NCBI RefSeq assembly: GCF_900188295.1
Contig: NZ_FZNM01000016.1
Location: forward strand, 1-64,000
Reading direction: 5' to 3'
Length of the DNA stretch: 64,000 bases
Source: Paracoccus sediminis
GTDB taxonomy: Bacteria > Pseudomonadota > Alphaproteobacteria > Rhodobacterales > Rhodobacteraceae
The notes below the pieces were generated by a model that saw only the letters and a list, made by a program, of their open reading frames with translations, had not been told where the DNA came from and searched no databases. Of the stretch, positions 35,890 through 44,147 are shown one piece after another. Within the stretch, counting starts at the first letter, position 1. Each line of letters starts with the position of its first letter. Both the position numbers and the translations under genes were made by a program.

Positions 35890-37070
35890 GGTTGCTCCAA
35901 CACACGGATCAGAGCATCGGCCTCATTCAGCAGGGAGTATGATCGGGCGGCCCACTCCAGGACAGTTGCCTGATCAGAGTCCGCAGCGCGCACCTGGTCT
36001 TCCGTCAATGGCATCCATGTCAGCAGTCGGCGGATCTTGTCAGTTTCGGCCGCCTGAGACGCGGCAAGCCGGTTGAGCCGGCGCCACAAGTCCCTCCGCA
36101 GGAGCAGGTCTCGAGCGACAAAGGCCTCGAAAAGCTGATTGACCTGCCAATACCGGTTGGCGGCGAGCTTCGGATCATAGGGGACTTGAGTGAAGTCCAA
36201 TGCGGCCCAACCCGGATCCAGAAGGCTCGACGCTTCTTCTCGAACTCCGGCGTGGGCGGGAATGCGATGCACATCGGGACGCAGCAGGATGCGTTGTCCT
36301 TTCTCCGAGAGAACGAAGGTGATGAAAAGGCTTGCCGCTTCGGGCTCCATGCCACCTTGCAAGGCAGCAATTCGCGCCGGAATGAGGGTGATCGGGGTGC
36401 CGTAGCGGAATTCCAGGTTGTCCCGGGTCAACGCCAGGAAGTCGATGGTCAGGCCAATGCCGAATTCCCCTTCCTCTACGCCCTCCAGAACACCAAAGCT
36501 GCGGGCGGAAATGGTGTTGAGTTGGCCTGCCAATTCCAGGATCCACGCCCAGCCTTCCTGCCACCCTCGTTGCTGCAGTATCGTCTCCAACAGCGAATGC
36601 ATCGTGCCCGATCGCATCGGATGAGACATGGCGATCTCACCTGCGAAGGCAGGATCGAGGAGATCGTCCCAATCCTGCGGCACCGGACGATCGCGGGAGA
36701 CATGCCAGGACCAGCCAAGTGCAGACCACGCGAAATCTGCGTAGGGCCCATCACTCAGATCGAGAAGTCGTTTTCCCTCATCAAGCACCACGAAAGCCTC
36801 AGGTGCCGACGCCCAGAACAGGTCGAAACGCCGCTCGTTACCGGCGAGCATTTCAGTGACTGCGGCATTGGTATTCTTGTTCAGGACCCTGATACGGATG
36901 TCAGGATGCTGACGACCAAAGGCTTCCAGCATCGGCTCGACAACTTCTTCCTGGTAGGACGTGATGATCCGAAGCTCTTCGGCCGAGGATGGTCCATGAA
37001 GAAGAATGAGCCCGCCAAGGATCGCGCACAGCCTGGATATCCTGTCCCTGATCAATCTTGCCTGCAGCAT
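35886..37070 (-). CDS. PgtC-like periplasmic binding protein of the sensing system
   Basis: 394 residues from the ATG at 37070, preceded by GGGGGAGGGGG; N-terminal signal-like segment ISRLCAILGGLILLHGPSSA. Shares with the importer binding protein the segments VLNKNTNAAVTEM, DLFWASAPEAF, MSHPMRSGTMH, ARSFGVLEGV and GIGLTIDFLA. In Salmonella, PgtC works with PgtB and PgtA to induce phosphoglycerate uptake. The position ahead of, and coupled to, the kinase gene suggests that it presents ligand to the kinase rather than serving transport. Confidence 0.85.
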   Translation of the reverse strand: MLQARLIRDRISRLCAILGGLILLHGPSSAEELRIITSYQEEVVEPMLEAFGRQHPDIRIRVLNKNTNAAVTEMLAGNERRFDLFWASAPEAFVVLDEGKRLLDLSDGPYADFAWSALGWSWHVSRDRPVPQDWDDLLDPAFAGEIAMSHPMRSGTMHSLLETILQQRGWQEGWAWILELAGQLNTISARSFGVLEGVEEGEFGIGLTIDFLALTRDNLEFRYGTPITLIPARIAALQGGMEPEAASLFITFVLSEKGQRILLRPDVHRIPAHAGVREEASSLLDPGWAALDFTQVPYDPKLAANRYWQVNQLFEAFVARDLLLRRDLWRRLNRLAASQAAETDKIRRLLTWMPLTEDQVRAADSDQATVLEWAARSYSLLNEADALIRVLEQP

Positions 37071-37126
37071 GGTCCCCCTCCCCCTGCAGGCTTGTGGCAC
37101 TTTCACGGCTGACAGGGCAACTTGGG

Positions 37127-37816
37127 TCACCACATGGTCTGCGCCGCCCGCTCCGGCCACTCGGCGTCATAGCGCGCGCCGTCGAATTCACCAGCGGTAA
37201 TCTCCTTGAGCATGTCACCGATGCTTGGGAGACCGGCAGAGCTGTCGCCGTCGGTCCACAGGCCAGAACGGATCAAGGCGCGGGCACACTGCGAGTAGAC
37301 CTCCTTCAGGTGGATGACGATTACGGTTCGAGGGTGCTTGCCTTGGCGTTCGAACAGTCTGGACAACTCCGGATCGGCAGAGATCTTTCCTTGCCCATTG
37401 GCGCGGATGGCCACGTTCGACCCTGCTACCAGGAACAGCAGGCTGACACGGCCATCACGGACAATGTTGCGCAGCGAGTCGATCCGCTCGTTCCCCTTCC
37501 AGTCAGGCAGCAGCAGCGTGCGATCATCCTGGATGCGAACCACTGATCCCTCGTCGCCTCGGGGACTGCAATCTGTGCCTTCAGGTCCGACGGTTGCCAG
37601 AACGCAGAAGCGGGCACGTTCAATATGAGCCCGGTAACCCGAAGTAAGCTGTGCAGTCACCTTGATCTGCGAAGCCTCAGCTGGTGTTCCATAGTAGCGA
37701 TGCAGGTCCTCCAGCGTCTCAACCCAAACTGGCACGGGCATCTCCTCTGATACTATGGCGTTTGATACATCCCCAGACATTTGATTGACCGCCCCTAAAT
37801 AATCCATGTCAATCAT
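37127..37816 (-). CDS. Pyridoxamine 5'-phosphate oxidase-like FMN-binding protein
   Basis: Up to 229 residues. The split-barrel flavin fold is recognisable in RARFCVLATVGPEGTDCSPRG, then VRIQDDRTLLLPDWKGNERID and RVSLLFLVAG. The family binds FMN or similar cofactors and often reduces or oxidises small molecules; real PLP synthesis is unlikely. The start is uncertain: a GTG at 37735 has an excellent GAGGAG site 6 bases upstream and would give about 202 residues. It ends 57 bases before the PgtC-like gene and might share its transcript. Confidence 0.75.
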   Translation of the reverse strand: MIDMDYLGAVNQMSGDVSNAIVSEEMPVPVWVETLEDLHRYYGTPAEASQIKVTAQLTSGYRAHIERARFCVLATVGPEGTDCSPRGDEGSVVRIQDDRTLLLPDWKGNERIDSLRNIVRDGRVSLLFLVAGSNVAIRANGQGKISADPELSRLFERQGKHPRTVIVIHLKEVYSQCARALIRSGLWTDGDSSAGLPSIGDMLKEITAGEFDGARYDAEWPERAAQTMW

Positions 37817-37919
37817 TCAGGCGTCACCCATTGTCGGTTGATGAAAGGCAATGTCATCGACAATTGCGGCATCGGCCTGACGGCTTAGACCGCAATCACT
37901 TGCTCTGGATGGTGTGGGC

Positions 37920-38927
37920 TCAGTTTTCCGGTGCCGCCGGCACGCCGTTCTTCCATGTCTCCCACTCGCTGACGATGTGATCGACCAGAGGCGCGCCCAC
38001 CAGGGCGATGTTCTCGACCGTTTCCGCAAAGCCACCGGCTGTTTCGCCTGGCGCCGGATCTAGGTGCTGCAGGGTGGTTTCGCTCGGGTTGCCCTGGTCG
38101 AAATTCACCGAGCCCCGGATGGCCGCGATCCTGTCGGTGCCGTGCAGCCGCTTGATCACCTGGGCGATGGCGTTGTCCTCCATCTCGGTGACTAGGTAAT
38201 CGTCGGCTCCGTAAAGCTCGGCCATGTATTGCGCCTCGGCTGAAAGCCCGGGGCCATGGAAGAAGGTGTCGCCGGTCATGTGGGTGCCGACCTTCACTGA
38301 GGGAGCCGCTTGGGCCGCCTCTTCGGGATACCGCGTCCGGTAGGTCTGTGCCTCCTCGGAGTCCTTCAGATCGACGTCCGATGACAGGTGAATGCCCCAG
38401 GCCACAAGCTCCGGGTTCAACTCATGCACGCGATAATCCTCGTAGCCCTCGCGCGGGATGAAGACGGGCGCGCCCGTCTCGCCCTCTTCAGGCGCCCAGC
38501 GGTGGCCGAGGTCATAGTCGATTAGCCAGCTTCCCCACACCACATCGCCGATGGTCCCCCTGGAGGGTGGTGTTCCCGCGACCCCGGTGATCAGGTAGTA
38601 GGCTTGCGAGAAGTCGTAGTCTGGGTTCAGCAGGATAGCCTGCATCGACGCAGACGCATTGACCTTGCCCATCCCCAGGACCGAGCCGCAGACGCCATCA
38701 TCGTTGCAGTGGACCGGCGCAAAGGCACCCGGCACGTCGTTTGCCTTGGCGTCCTGCCAATAGCGTTCATACCAGTGCTGATACTCACCCGCGCGATCGC
38801 CGGTGTTCTCGCCGATCTCGAACATGGAGCCTACGAACACCTTGACCTGGATCGGCTCAGACCATGCCGCTCCGGCTGAGGCCAGAGTAAGGGCAGAGGC
38901 TGCGAGGGAGTTGATAAGAACATGCAT
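37920..38927 (-). CDS. Purine nucleoside permease-like exported protein (NUP family)
   Basis: 335 residues from the ATG at 38927 with GGAG upstream; signal peptide MHVLINSLAASALTLASAGAAWS. The segments VFVGSMFEIGENTGDRAGE, GMGKVNASASMQAIL and YLITGVAGTPPSRGTIGDVVW match the NUP family, first linked to nucleoside transport in yeast and related in fold to nucleoside phosphorylases. DYLVTEMEDNAIAQ resembles a phosphorylase active-site segment. In bacteria the role is unclear; periplasmic nucleoside handling is plausible. Confidence 0.8.
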   Translation of the reverse strand: MHVLINSLAASALTLASAGAAWSEPIQVKVFVGSMFEIGENTGDRAGEYQHWYERYWQDAKANDVPGAFAPVHCNDDGVCGSVLGMGKVNASASMQAILLNPDYDFSQAYYLITGVAGTPPSRGTIGDVVWGSWLIDYDLGHRWAPEEGETGAPVFIPREGYEDYRVHELNPELVAWGIHLSSDVDLKDSEEAQTYRTRYPEEAAQAAPSVKVGTHMTGDTFFHGPGLSAEAQYMAELYGADDYLVTEMEDNAIAQVIKRLHGTDRIAAIRGSVNFDQGNPSETTLQHLDPAPGETAGGFAETVENIALVGAPLVDHIVSEWETWKNGVPAAPEN

Positions 38928-39191
38928 GGGTTCTCTCCTGTTCTTTGCTGCCGACAGGCAGGCCAACGTGAGCCGCGGCAGCTGTCATCAAGGATAACCG
39001 AGAGGATAGAGCAAGGCAGGGCGGCTGTCAGGCACTGCGGATGGTATTGCTGGAAAAGGGCTGACTTTAGGATTGAGATGAAGATTAGAGGATCCCAACA
39101 GGTCTCCTAGCCCGGCAGGCTTTATATTTTTTAGTTTCTTCCATTTTGTGAGAAATAACATCATGATAAATATAGTAAATTAACGCCGAGA

Positions 39192-39323
39192 ATGACTTAT
39201 TGGGCGAGGTTTCGTGACCTATGGGGCGAGGTATCGTGACCTATGGGGCGAGGTATCGTGACTTTTTGGGCGACGTTACTGTGCGTCACCGATGTTATTG
39301 TGACTTTTGGGGCGAGGTCACGC
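39192..39323 (+). repeat. Iterons of the plasmid replication origin
   Basis: Five copies of a unit of the form TGAC-YTAT-GGGGCGAGGT-TCG. The GGGCG cores begin at 39202, 39224, 39246, 39268 and 39310; the first four are spaced exactly 22 bases apart, two helical turns. The fourth copy is degenerate. Directly to the left, 39118-39186 is AT-rich and a likely melting region. Such arrays bind Rep_3-type initiators and control copy number. Confidence 0.9.
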
Positions 39324-39444
39324 GATATCAGGGTGATGGCTCGTAATCTTCTTTCCAAATCAAGCGGATTTCCCCTATTGTGACCCTCCAAACACCACGG
39401 GTTACAATACATGCAGGACGCACCTCGCCCCAAAAGTCACAATA
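39296..39444. promoter_or_regulatory. Perfect 23-bp inverted repeat flanking and entering rep
   Basis: The 23 bases at 39296-39318 (TATTGTGACTTTTGGGGCGA then GGT) recur exactly in inverted orientation at 39422-39444, inside codons 4-12 of rep. Between them lies the rep promoter area, with TTGTGA and TACAAT boxes before the ATG. An inverted iteron copy at the rep start is the usual autoregulation operator of iteron plasmids, but a copy inside the coding region is less usual. Confidence 0.75.
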
Positions 39445-40256
39445 GCAATGGCGGCACACTCAACGCTTTCCAGCGGCGCGGTGAAGTCATCAAACCGGCA
39501 GAGCTGATCGAGGTTCGTGGCGGTGAAAAAATTACGTTGGCTGCGCGACGGATATACAATCAGCTGCTATCTAATGCGTTCGGACCCGAGATGGCGGCCG
39601 AGGGGCAAGAACACCGCATCCCCTTTTCTGAGCTTCGCGGAAACCATACCTCCAACGATCGTGTTGCGGAGGCCATTCTAAGCCTTATGCAGACGGTTGT
39701 TCGCGTGCGCATGTCTGACGGATCGACCCGCAACGTCCATCTGCTCGGTCCGACAGACATCGAAAAATTTGGTCCAGGCATCGCCACAATGCTGACCTAT
39801 GAGCTGCATCCTAAGCTCTTGCCGATCCTACGCGACAGTCAAATATTCGCGCGTTTGGAGATGCAGATCCTTCATGGCTTTGCGACGAAATACGGCATGG
39901 CTCTTTATGAAATCATCGCAAAGCGGATTGGCTTGAAGCACGTCTACTACAACGACTTCGAAACTGAGGAGCTGCGTGATTATCTTGGTGTGCCTGAAGG
40001 CAGGCTGGTCTCGTTTGCCGCCCTGCGCCGCAAGGCGATTGAACCTGCTGTCGGCGAGGTAAACCTGCTTGCTCCCTTCTCTTGCCGGATCGACGTAACC
40101 GAGAAGCAAGGTCGCAAGATCACCAAACTCAGGGTGTCGTGGTGGCTCAAGACAGTCGAGGAGCAAAAAGTGCAGTGGCAGGCCCAAAAAGGACAACAGG
40201 GCGATCTGTTTCCCCCTGCCCTTCCCGAGATGCTGATTGAAGAATTAAGCAAATAA
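39411..40256 (+). CDS. rep: Plasmid replication initiator, Rep_3 family
   Basis: 281 residues. The central region (LTYELHPKLLPILRDSQIFA, then LEMQILHGFATKYGMALYEI) is the winged-helix hallmark of RepA/RepB initiators, followed by FETEELRDYLGVPEGRL. The protein should bind the upstream iterons and recruit DnaA and helicase. The start is leader-poor: the likely -10 box ends only a few bases before ATG, so translation may be nearly leaderless. Its gene is followed by the parA operon. Confidence 0.88.
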   Translation: MQDAPRPKSHNSNGGTLNAFQRRGEVIKPAELIEVRGGEKITLAARRIYNQLLSNAFGPEMAAEGQEHRIPFSELRGNHTSNDRVAEAILSLMQTVVRVRMSDGSTRNVHLLGPTDIEKFGPGIATMLTYELHPKLLPILRDSQIFARLEMQILHGFATKYGMALYEIIAKRIGLKHVYYNDFETEELRDYLGVPEGRLVSFAALRRKAIEPAVGEVNLLAPFSCRIDVTEKQGRKITKLRVSWWLKTVEEQKVQWQAQKGQQGDLFPPALPEMLIEELSK

Positions 40257-40270
40257 CCAACATGCCGAAA

Positions 40271-40290
40271 GTGCACATGTGCACAAATGC
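40271..40290 (+). promoter_or_regulatory. First TGCAC repeat cluster, between rep and parA
   Basis: GTGCACATGTGCAC at 40271-40284 is a perfect 14-bp palindrome followed by AAATGC. It lies just upstream of parA and shares its TGTGCAC core with the clusters at 40937-40972 and 41296-41326. Likely parS or operator bound by the ribbon-helix-helix partition protein. Confidence 0.6.
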
Positions 40291-40302
40291 AAAGGGGCAA
40301 TG

Positions 40303-40935
40303 ATGCAGATTATCACGATTGCAATGCAGAAAGGCGGAGTGGGAAAATCTACTCTCGTGCGATCATTGGCTGTTGCTGCGGCACGTGATGGGCTTTCAGT
40401 GCTGATCCTTGATATGGACGCGCAACAGAGTGTGAGCCAATGGGGTGAGCGCCGGGAGGCCGAAATGCCGGTAGTCGTGTTTTCAACCGAGAATGAATTG
40501 CCTAGGCGCTTGGAGCAAGCCAAGGGCGCAGCTGACCTAGTGATCATCGACACGCCCCCTGCTCGCTCAACTGAAGCTCCAGCCGCCGTTGAGATTGCTG
40601 ATTTGGTGCTGATCCCAACGACGCCAGACGTTGAGCCCTTGGAGCAGATGCCGCGAACCCTGCGCCTGTGCCGCGGCTTTGATCGCCCGGTCTGGGCCGT
40701 CATCAACATGGCTAACCCGACCGGCCAGGCGGAAGTGACGCAGACGCGGGAGGTGATCGAGGCAATGGGTGCTAAAGCTGCCCCCGTCGTCTTGCACCGG
40801 AGAAAGGCACATCGAGACGCCAGCGCTTCGGGTCAGTCGGTGCAGGAGTTGGATGCGAATAGCAAGGCCGCTAATGAAGTCGCTAACCTGTGGGCATGGG
40901 TCCGTGCTGAAATGCAAAACGGCAAAAAATCATAA
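40303..40935 (+). CDS. parA: ParA-family partition ATPase
   Basis: About 210 residues from the ATG at 40303 (GGGG upstream); starting at 40300 is equally possible. Deviant Walker A motif KGGVGKST in AMQKGGVGKSTLVRSLA, then LDMDAQQS and VIIDTPPARS; the absence of an N-terminal DNA-binding domain makes it the small ParF/type Ib kind. Such ATPases move plasmid copies apart before division. Operon with the ribbon-helix-helix gene at 41000. Confidence 0.92.
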   Translation: MQIITIAMQKGGVGKSTLVRSLAVAAARDGLSVLILDMDAQQSVSQWGERREAEMPVVVFSTENELPRRLEQAKGAADLVIIDTPPARSTEAPAAVEIADLVLIPTTPDVEPLEQMPRTLRLCRGFDRPVWAVINMANPTGQAEVTQTREVIEAMGAKAAPVVLHRRKAHRDASASGQSVQELDANSKAANEVANLWAWVRAEMQNGKKS

Positions 40936-40936
40936 A

Positions 40937-40972
40937 TGCACCTATGCATTAGTGCAATTGTGCACATTTGCA
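40937..40972 (+). promoter_or_regulatory. Second TGCAC repeat cluster, between parA and the parB-like gene
   Basis: ATGCACCTATGCATTAGTGC followed by AATTGTGCACATTTGCAG: four TGCA elements at 9-11 base spacing, including GTGCAATTGTGCAC. Core identical to the flanking clusters. Directly after the parA stop at 40935. Confidence 0.6.
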
Positions 40973-40999
40973 GAATAGAAAGATGGCAGGAGTGCAGAA

Positions 41000-41281
41000 A
41001 TGAAGAAACCAAACCCGCTGTTAGCGGCGATGGGAAAGGCAGCGGATCCCGAACCGGAAACGATCGAACCGGAACGGTCTAAAGTTGAGACAGCCGGAAA
41101 GGCCATAGGCAAGAGGGCAGAGCAGAAGCACCTAGGCGCCTACTTCGATAAGAAAGATCCAATTCTTGAGCGAGTGGCAATTCTGCGCGCCCGCCTGGAC
41201 ATGACCAATTCGGAGTTGATTGAGCACGCGCTTAATGAGCTATGGAAGCGGCATGAAGCAAAAAGAGCATTCGGCGACTAG
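41000..41281 (+). CDS. Ribbon-helix-helix centromere-binding partition protein (ParB/ParG-like)
   Basis: 93 residues. A disordered N-terminal half rich in Pro/Glu/Lys is followed by KHLGAYFDKKDPILERVAIL and RARLDMTNSELIEHALNELW, a ribbon-helix-helix fold. This matches ParG-like adaptors: the folded part binds the centromere repeats and the flexible tail stimulates the ParA ATPase. AGGAG lies upstream. It is the second gene of the par operon, surrounded by TGCAC repeats. Confidence 0.85.
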   Translation: MKKPNPLLAAMGKAADPEPETIEPERSKVETAGKAIGKRAEQKHLGAYFDKKDPILERVAILRARLDMTNSELIEHALNELWKRHEAKRAFGD

Positions 41282-41295
41282 CGCATGGCTGCATA

Positions 41296-41326
41296 GTTGC
41301 ACTTCTGCACTTGTGCACTTGTGCAC
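41296..41326 (+). promoter_or_regulatory. Third TGCAC repeat cluster, downstream of the par genes (candidate parS)
   Basis: Four TGCAC elements in 31 bases, GTTGCACTTCTGCACTTG then TGCACTTGTGCAC, at a spacing of 8-9 bases. It is the densest of the three clusters and sits directly after the parB-like stop. The rest of 41282-41597 has no gene. Confidence 0.65.
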
Positions 41327-41597
41327 AAAAAGGTTGCTTGATCAAGATACGCTATGACGCCACTTGCATGCACTTGTTCTGAGCAAAGGTTAGAGTCTTC
41401 TCTTAGCGATAGGTCAGGACATTGCAGCCATGCAGCGCCGGCGCAGGGCGACGATGCCCGTAACCGGCTCAAGAGGAGAAACGTCGAGGCAGGCAGCAAA
41501 AAATACCGGGGTAGGCCCTCGGCGCATGATTTCCCCAGTATAATGTCCCTATGCCCTACCAGAAGGGGAGAGGCGGTTCCGTTTGGCAAGCCGCTGA

Positions 41598-42290
41598 TCA
41601 GCCGGTCTGCGACCTCTTCAGGGCGGCCAGAAGCCGCTGCGCCGTTTCTTCGGATGAACCCGGGTTCTGACCCGTGATCAGAAGGCCGTCCTGCACCACG
41701 TAAGAAGCCCAGTCGTCGGCCCTAGTGAAGCGTCCCCCTTTTGCAGCCAGTTCATCCTCCACAAGGAAGGGAACAATCTTGGTGAGACCAACAGCTTCCT
41801 CTTCGGTGTTGGTAAAGCCCGTGACCTCCTTGCCTTCAACAAGTGGCTTGCCATCTTGACCCTTCACATGCCGAAGAACGCCCGGAGCGTGGCAGACCAG
41901 GGCAACGGGTCTGTCAGCGCCGATAAACGTCTCGATCAGCGAGATAGAGGCAGGGTCCTCGGCAAGATCCCAGAGCGGACCGTGACCGCCCGGATAGAAG
42001 ATGCCATCGAAGTCATGCGGGTTGATGGATGAAAGCTTTTCGGTCGAAGCCAGCTTTGCCTGGGCCTCGGCGTCGGCCTCGAAGCGGTTGGTTGCGTCGG
42101 TTTTGGAGTCAGGCTCGTTGCTCTTGGGGTCTAGCGGCGGCTGGCCCCCGTTCGGGGATGCCAGCACGATCTCGGCACCCGCATCCTTGAAGACGTAGTA
42201 GGGCGCAGCAAGCTCTTCCAGCCAGAAGCCGGTTTTCTTGCCGGTGTTTCCCAGTTGATCATGGGAGGTGAGAACCATGAGGATCTTCAT
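41598..42290 (-). CDS. DJ-1/PfpI superfamily protein (Hsp31/glyoxalase III-like)
   Basis: 230 residues. Hsp31-type segments: LTSHDQLGNTGKKTGFWLEE, DFDGIFYPGGHGPLWDLAED and nucleophile elbow ALVCHAPGVLR with the catalytic Cys and following His; a Glu in the GFWLEE region probably completes the site. The family detoxifies methylglyoxal or acts as a chaperone/deglycase. Two direct repeats lie 50-90 bases upstream of the start and may regulate it. Confidence 0.88.
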   Translation of the reverse strand: MKILMVLTSHDQLGNTGKKTGFWLEELAAPYYVFKDAGAEIVLASPNGGQPPLDPKSNEPDSKTDATNRFEADAEAQAKLASTEKLSSINPHDFDGIFYPGGHGPLWDLAEDPASISLIETFIGADRPVALVCHAPGVLRHVKGQDGKPLVEGKEVTGFTNTEEEAVGLTKIVPFLVEDELAAKGGRFTRADDWASYVVQDGLLITGQNPGSSEETAQRLLAALKRSQTG

Positions 42291-42338
42291 TATACGCTTT
42301 TTCCCTTCTTTGCCTGTTCGAAGACCATCCTTTCGAAG

Positions 42339-42378
42339 TCATTGCCTTGCAGTGAAGACGTCATGGCCTTGCAGTGAA
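42339..42378. promoter_or_regulatory. 21-base direct repeats upstream of the DJ-1/PfpI gene
   Basis: GTCATTGCCTTGCAGTGAA at 42339-42357 and GTCATGGCCTTGCAGTGAA at 42360-42378, a period of 21 bases, with a weaker CCCTTGCAGT near 42408. Two copies two helical turns apart, between the start of the DJ-1/PfpI gene and the next region, suggest an activator or repressor site. The rest of 42379-42680 has no convincing gene; a minus-strand frame there is broken. Confidence 0.5.
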
Positions 42379-42680
42379 TATGTCTGATCGGTGTCAGGAA
42401 CGCCCCGTGCCCCTTGCAGTTCCTGTTCCTGGTTGTCGTGACACTACCGGCCCTGGCAGTGCCGGGCGCTTCAGGGGCGGCGCCAGGATCGTCGCGGTGC
42501 GATGCTGGTGATAGCCGCGTTCGGTCAGGACCTTTTCGATAAGCTCTGCCGCTATTCTGTCAGCTTCTTCCCACGGTCCGCCACGACAGGTCCTGCACGC
42601 CCTCTTTCATTGGTTCCAGGGCGAAGGGAACGCTTCGCAGGAGTGCCATGTTGTTTTTTTCGAAACGAAAGGCGTCTGAC

Positions 42681-43742
42681 ATGAACACGTTCCTTATCAG
42701 CAGCGCCGTGGTGCTCGCTCTGACATCGACCCATCTGGCTGCCGGGCCGATCCAGATCCAGAGTCCTATCGCACCCTTTGGAGCTACGTCTGTGGAACAG
42801 CTCTGGCTGGCCAAGGACAACAACGGCAAAGGGCAGGGTAACGGCAAGGCGACGGGGAAGGGTCATGGCAATGCCGGGAAAGGCAACCGCGGCCCGGACA
42901 GGGCCCATGGCCGCAACGAACAGCCCGGGGCAGGGAAGGGGAGGGATCATCCCCCCAGTCGCGCCGGAAAGCCGGACCATGCCAGTGGGCCGAAGCTCAA
43001 GATGAATGGCAAGGCTGCCGAGCACGCATCGCATGGACATGGAAACGGCCGCCGCGGATTTACGGCAGCAGAACGCGAAGAGGTTCTGAGCCGCATCATT
43101 TCCACGCCGGCCCCCGCAGGGCGTGACATGAAGCGCCTTCTGGCCGCAACAGCGCTTGCAGTGGTCACCCCTCAACTGCTCGTCGCCGATATCCCTGACG
43201 ATGAGCTGATCGCCTACCGCAACTGTCCGCCGGGCCTTGCCAGGAAGGATCCTCCCTGTGTTCCCCCCGGACTGGCCCGGAAAGGCGTAACCTACGACGA
43301 GTGGGCATCATATGATCAGGATGACTATGACACGATCTGGGTCGAGCGCCGCGATGAATGGCTCAGGTCCGAGGCCGACGTCGATCCCGATCCAGAGCTT
43401 CTGCTCTTGCAGTCGGACCAGATTGAGACCCTCTTCGACCTCGATCCTGCCCCCGCTGGCCATCGTTATGCCCTGATAGACGGAATGCCTGTTCTGCTCG
43501 ACCAGAAGGATTACGACGCGCTGCTGTTGGTGAACCAGATGGCACAGGTGCCTGATTTAGAATTGGGCATGCCGATCGCTCCGACGGCAGCCCTGACCCA
43601 GGATGAACTGGCCAGCGTATACCGTCTGCCGCAACTGGGTGACGATGAGAACTATGCCGTGGTGAACGGTCAGGTCGTGCAACTGAACGACAGGAACTAC
43701 GAGCTGCTTCAGATGATCCGCGTGGCGCGGGCCATTCTGTGA
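42681..43742 (+). CDS. Secreted Gly/Lys-rich protein with internal signal peptide and C-terminal repeats
   Basis: 353 residues from the ATG at 42681. Signal peptide MNTFLISSAVVLALTSTHLAAG is followed by a low-complexity Gly/Lys/Asn/His region. At codon ATG 43128 a second signal-peptide-like stretch (MKRLLAATALAVVTPQLLVA) begins; after it come CPPGLARKDPPCVPPGLARKG and two related repeats, HRYALIDGMPVLLDQKDYDA and NYAVVNGQVVQLNDRNYELL, similar in style to RcnB-type periplasmic proteins. Either two fused genes or internal initiation. A terminator follows the stop. Confidence 0.65.
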   Translation: MNTFLISSAVVLALTSTHLAAGPIQIQSPIAPFGATSVEQLWLAKDNNGKGQGNGKATGKGHGNAGKGNRGPDRAHGRNEQPGAGKGRDHPPSRAGKPDHASGPKLKMNGKAAEHASHGHGNGRRGFTAAEREEVLSRIISTPAPAGRDMKRLLAATALAVVTPQLLVADIPDDELIAYRNCPPGLARKDPPCVPPGLARKGVTYDEWASYDQDDYDTIWVERRDEWLRSEADVDPDPELLLLQSDQIETLFDLDPAPAGHRYALIDGMPVLLDQKDYDALLLVNQMAQVPDLELGMPIAPTAALTQDELASVYRLPQLGDDENYAVVNGQVVQLNDRNYELLQMIRVARAIL

Positions 43743-43746
43743 ACAA

Positions 43747-43778
43747 GAAAGACCCGCCTGGCAGGGCGGGCCTTTGGT
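43747..43778 (+). terminator. Hairpin terminator after the secreted-protein gene
   Basis: CCCGCC-TGGCA-GGGCGG stem at about 43753-43770 flanked by AAAGA on the left and CCTTTGG-TTCTT on the right, 5 bases after the stop of the upstream gene. It could serve both strands. Confidence 0.7.
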
Positions 43779-44147
43779 TCTTGCCTTGGTCAACATGAAG
43801 GCTAACAATACTAGAGGGGCAAGACAACAGGCCATTTACAACTCAAACGTGTGATAGGTCCGCAGTGCCTAGAGTGGTGTTTCTATGTTTTGAGAGCGGA
43901 CGAAGTTATCGTTCGAGCCGCAGGGCGTATTTGCATGAACAATCGTGGCACTGGTCACGGCGAACAGGAGGCCCGGATCCTGGTGATCGACTTCATGCAC
44001 CTGAAGGCCGGCCGAACAGTGGCAAGCCTGCGTGCCGACAGAGCCGCTCCGTTTTCCAGCGGAACCGCGATCACGGCAACGCGTTCATCACCCCGAAGCC
44101 CAGTGGCCGGCGGATGCGGTCACAATTTTCTCTCTCCCTCCTTTGAT
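43779..44147 (+). other. Gap ending at a terminator; possible small RNA or small ORF
   Basis: No ORF is convincing. A plus frame at 43865-44146 (93 codons, Arg/Ser-rich product) ends 2 bases before the terminator at 44148, and another at 43935-44210 runs through it. The strong terminator implies a plus-strand transcript ending here, of unknown content. 44179-44299 holds nothing recognised. Confidence 0.3.

Noticed and set aside
39192..39323. Possible CRISPR array from the regular 22-base repeats
   Set aside because: Repeats are contiguous without unique spacers and lie directly upstream of rep, so they are iterons.
42552..43175. 207-codon minus-strand frame opposite the secreted protein
   Set aside because: Composition like an antisense shadow; plus strand has signal peptide and terminator.
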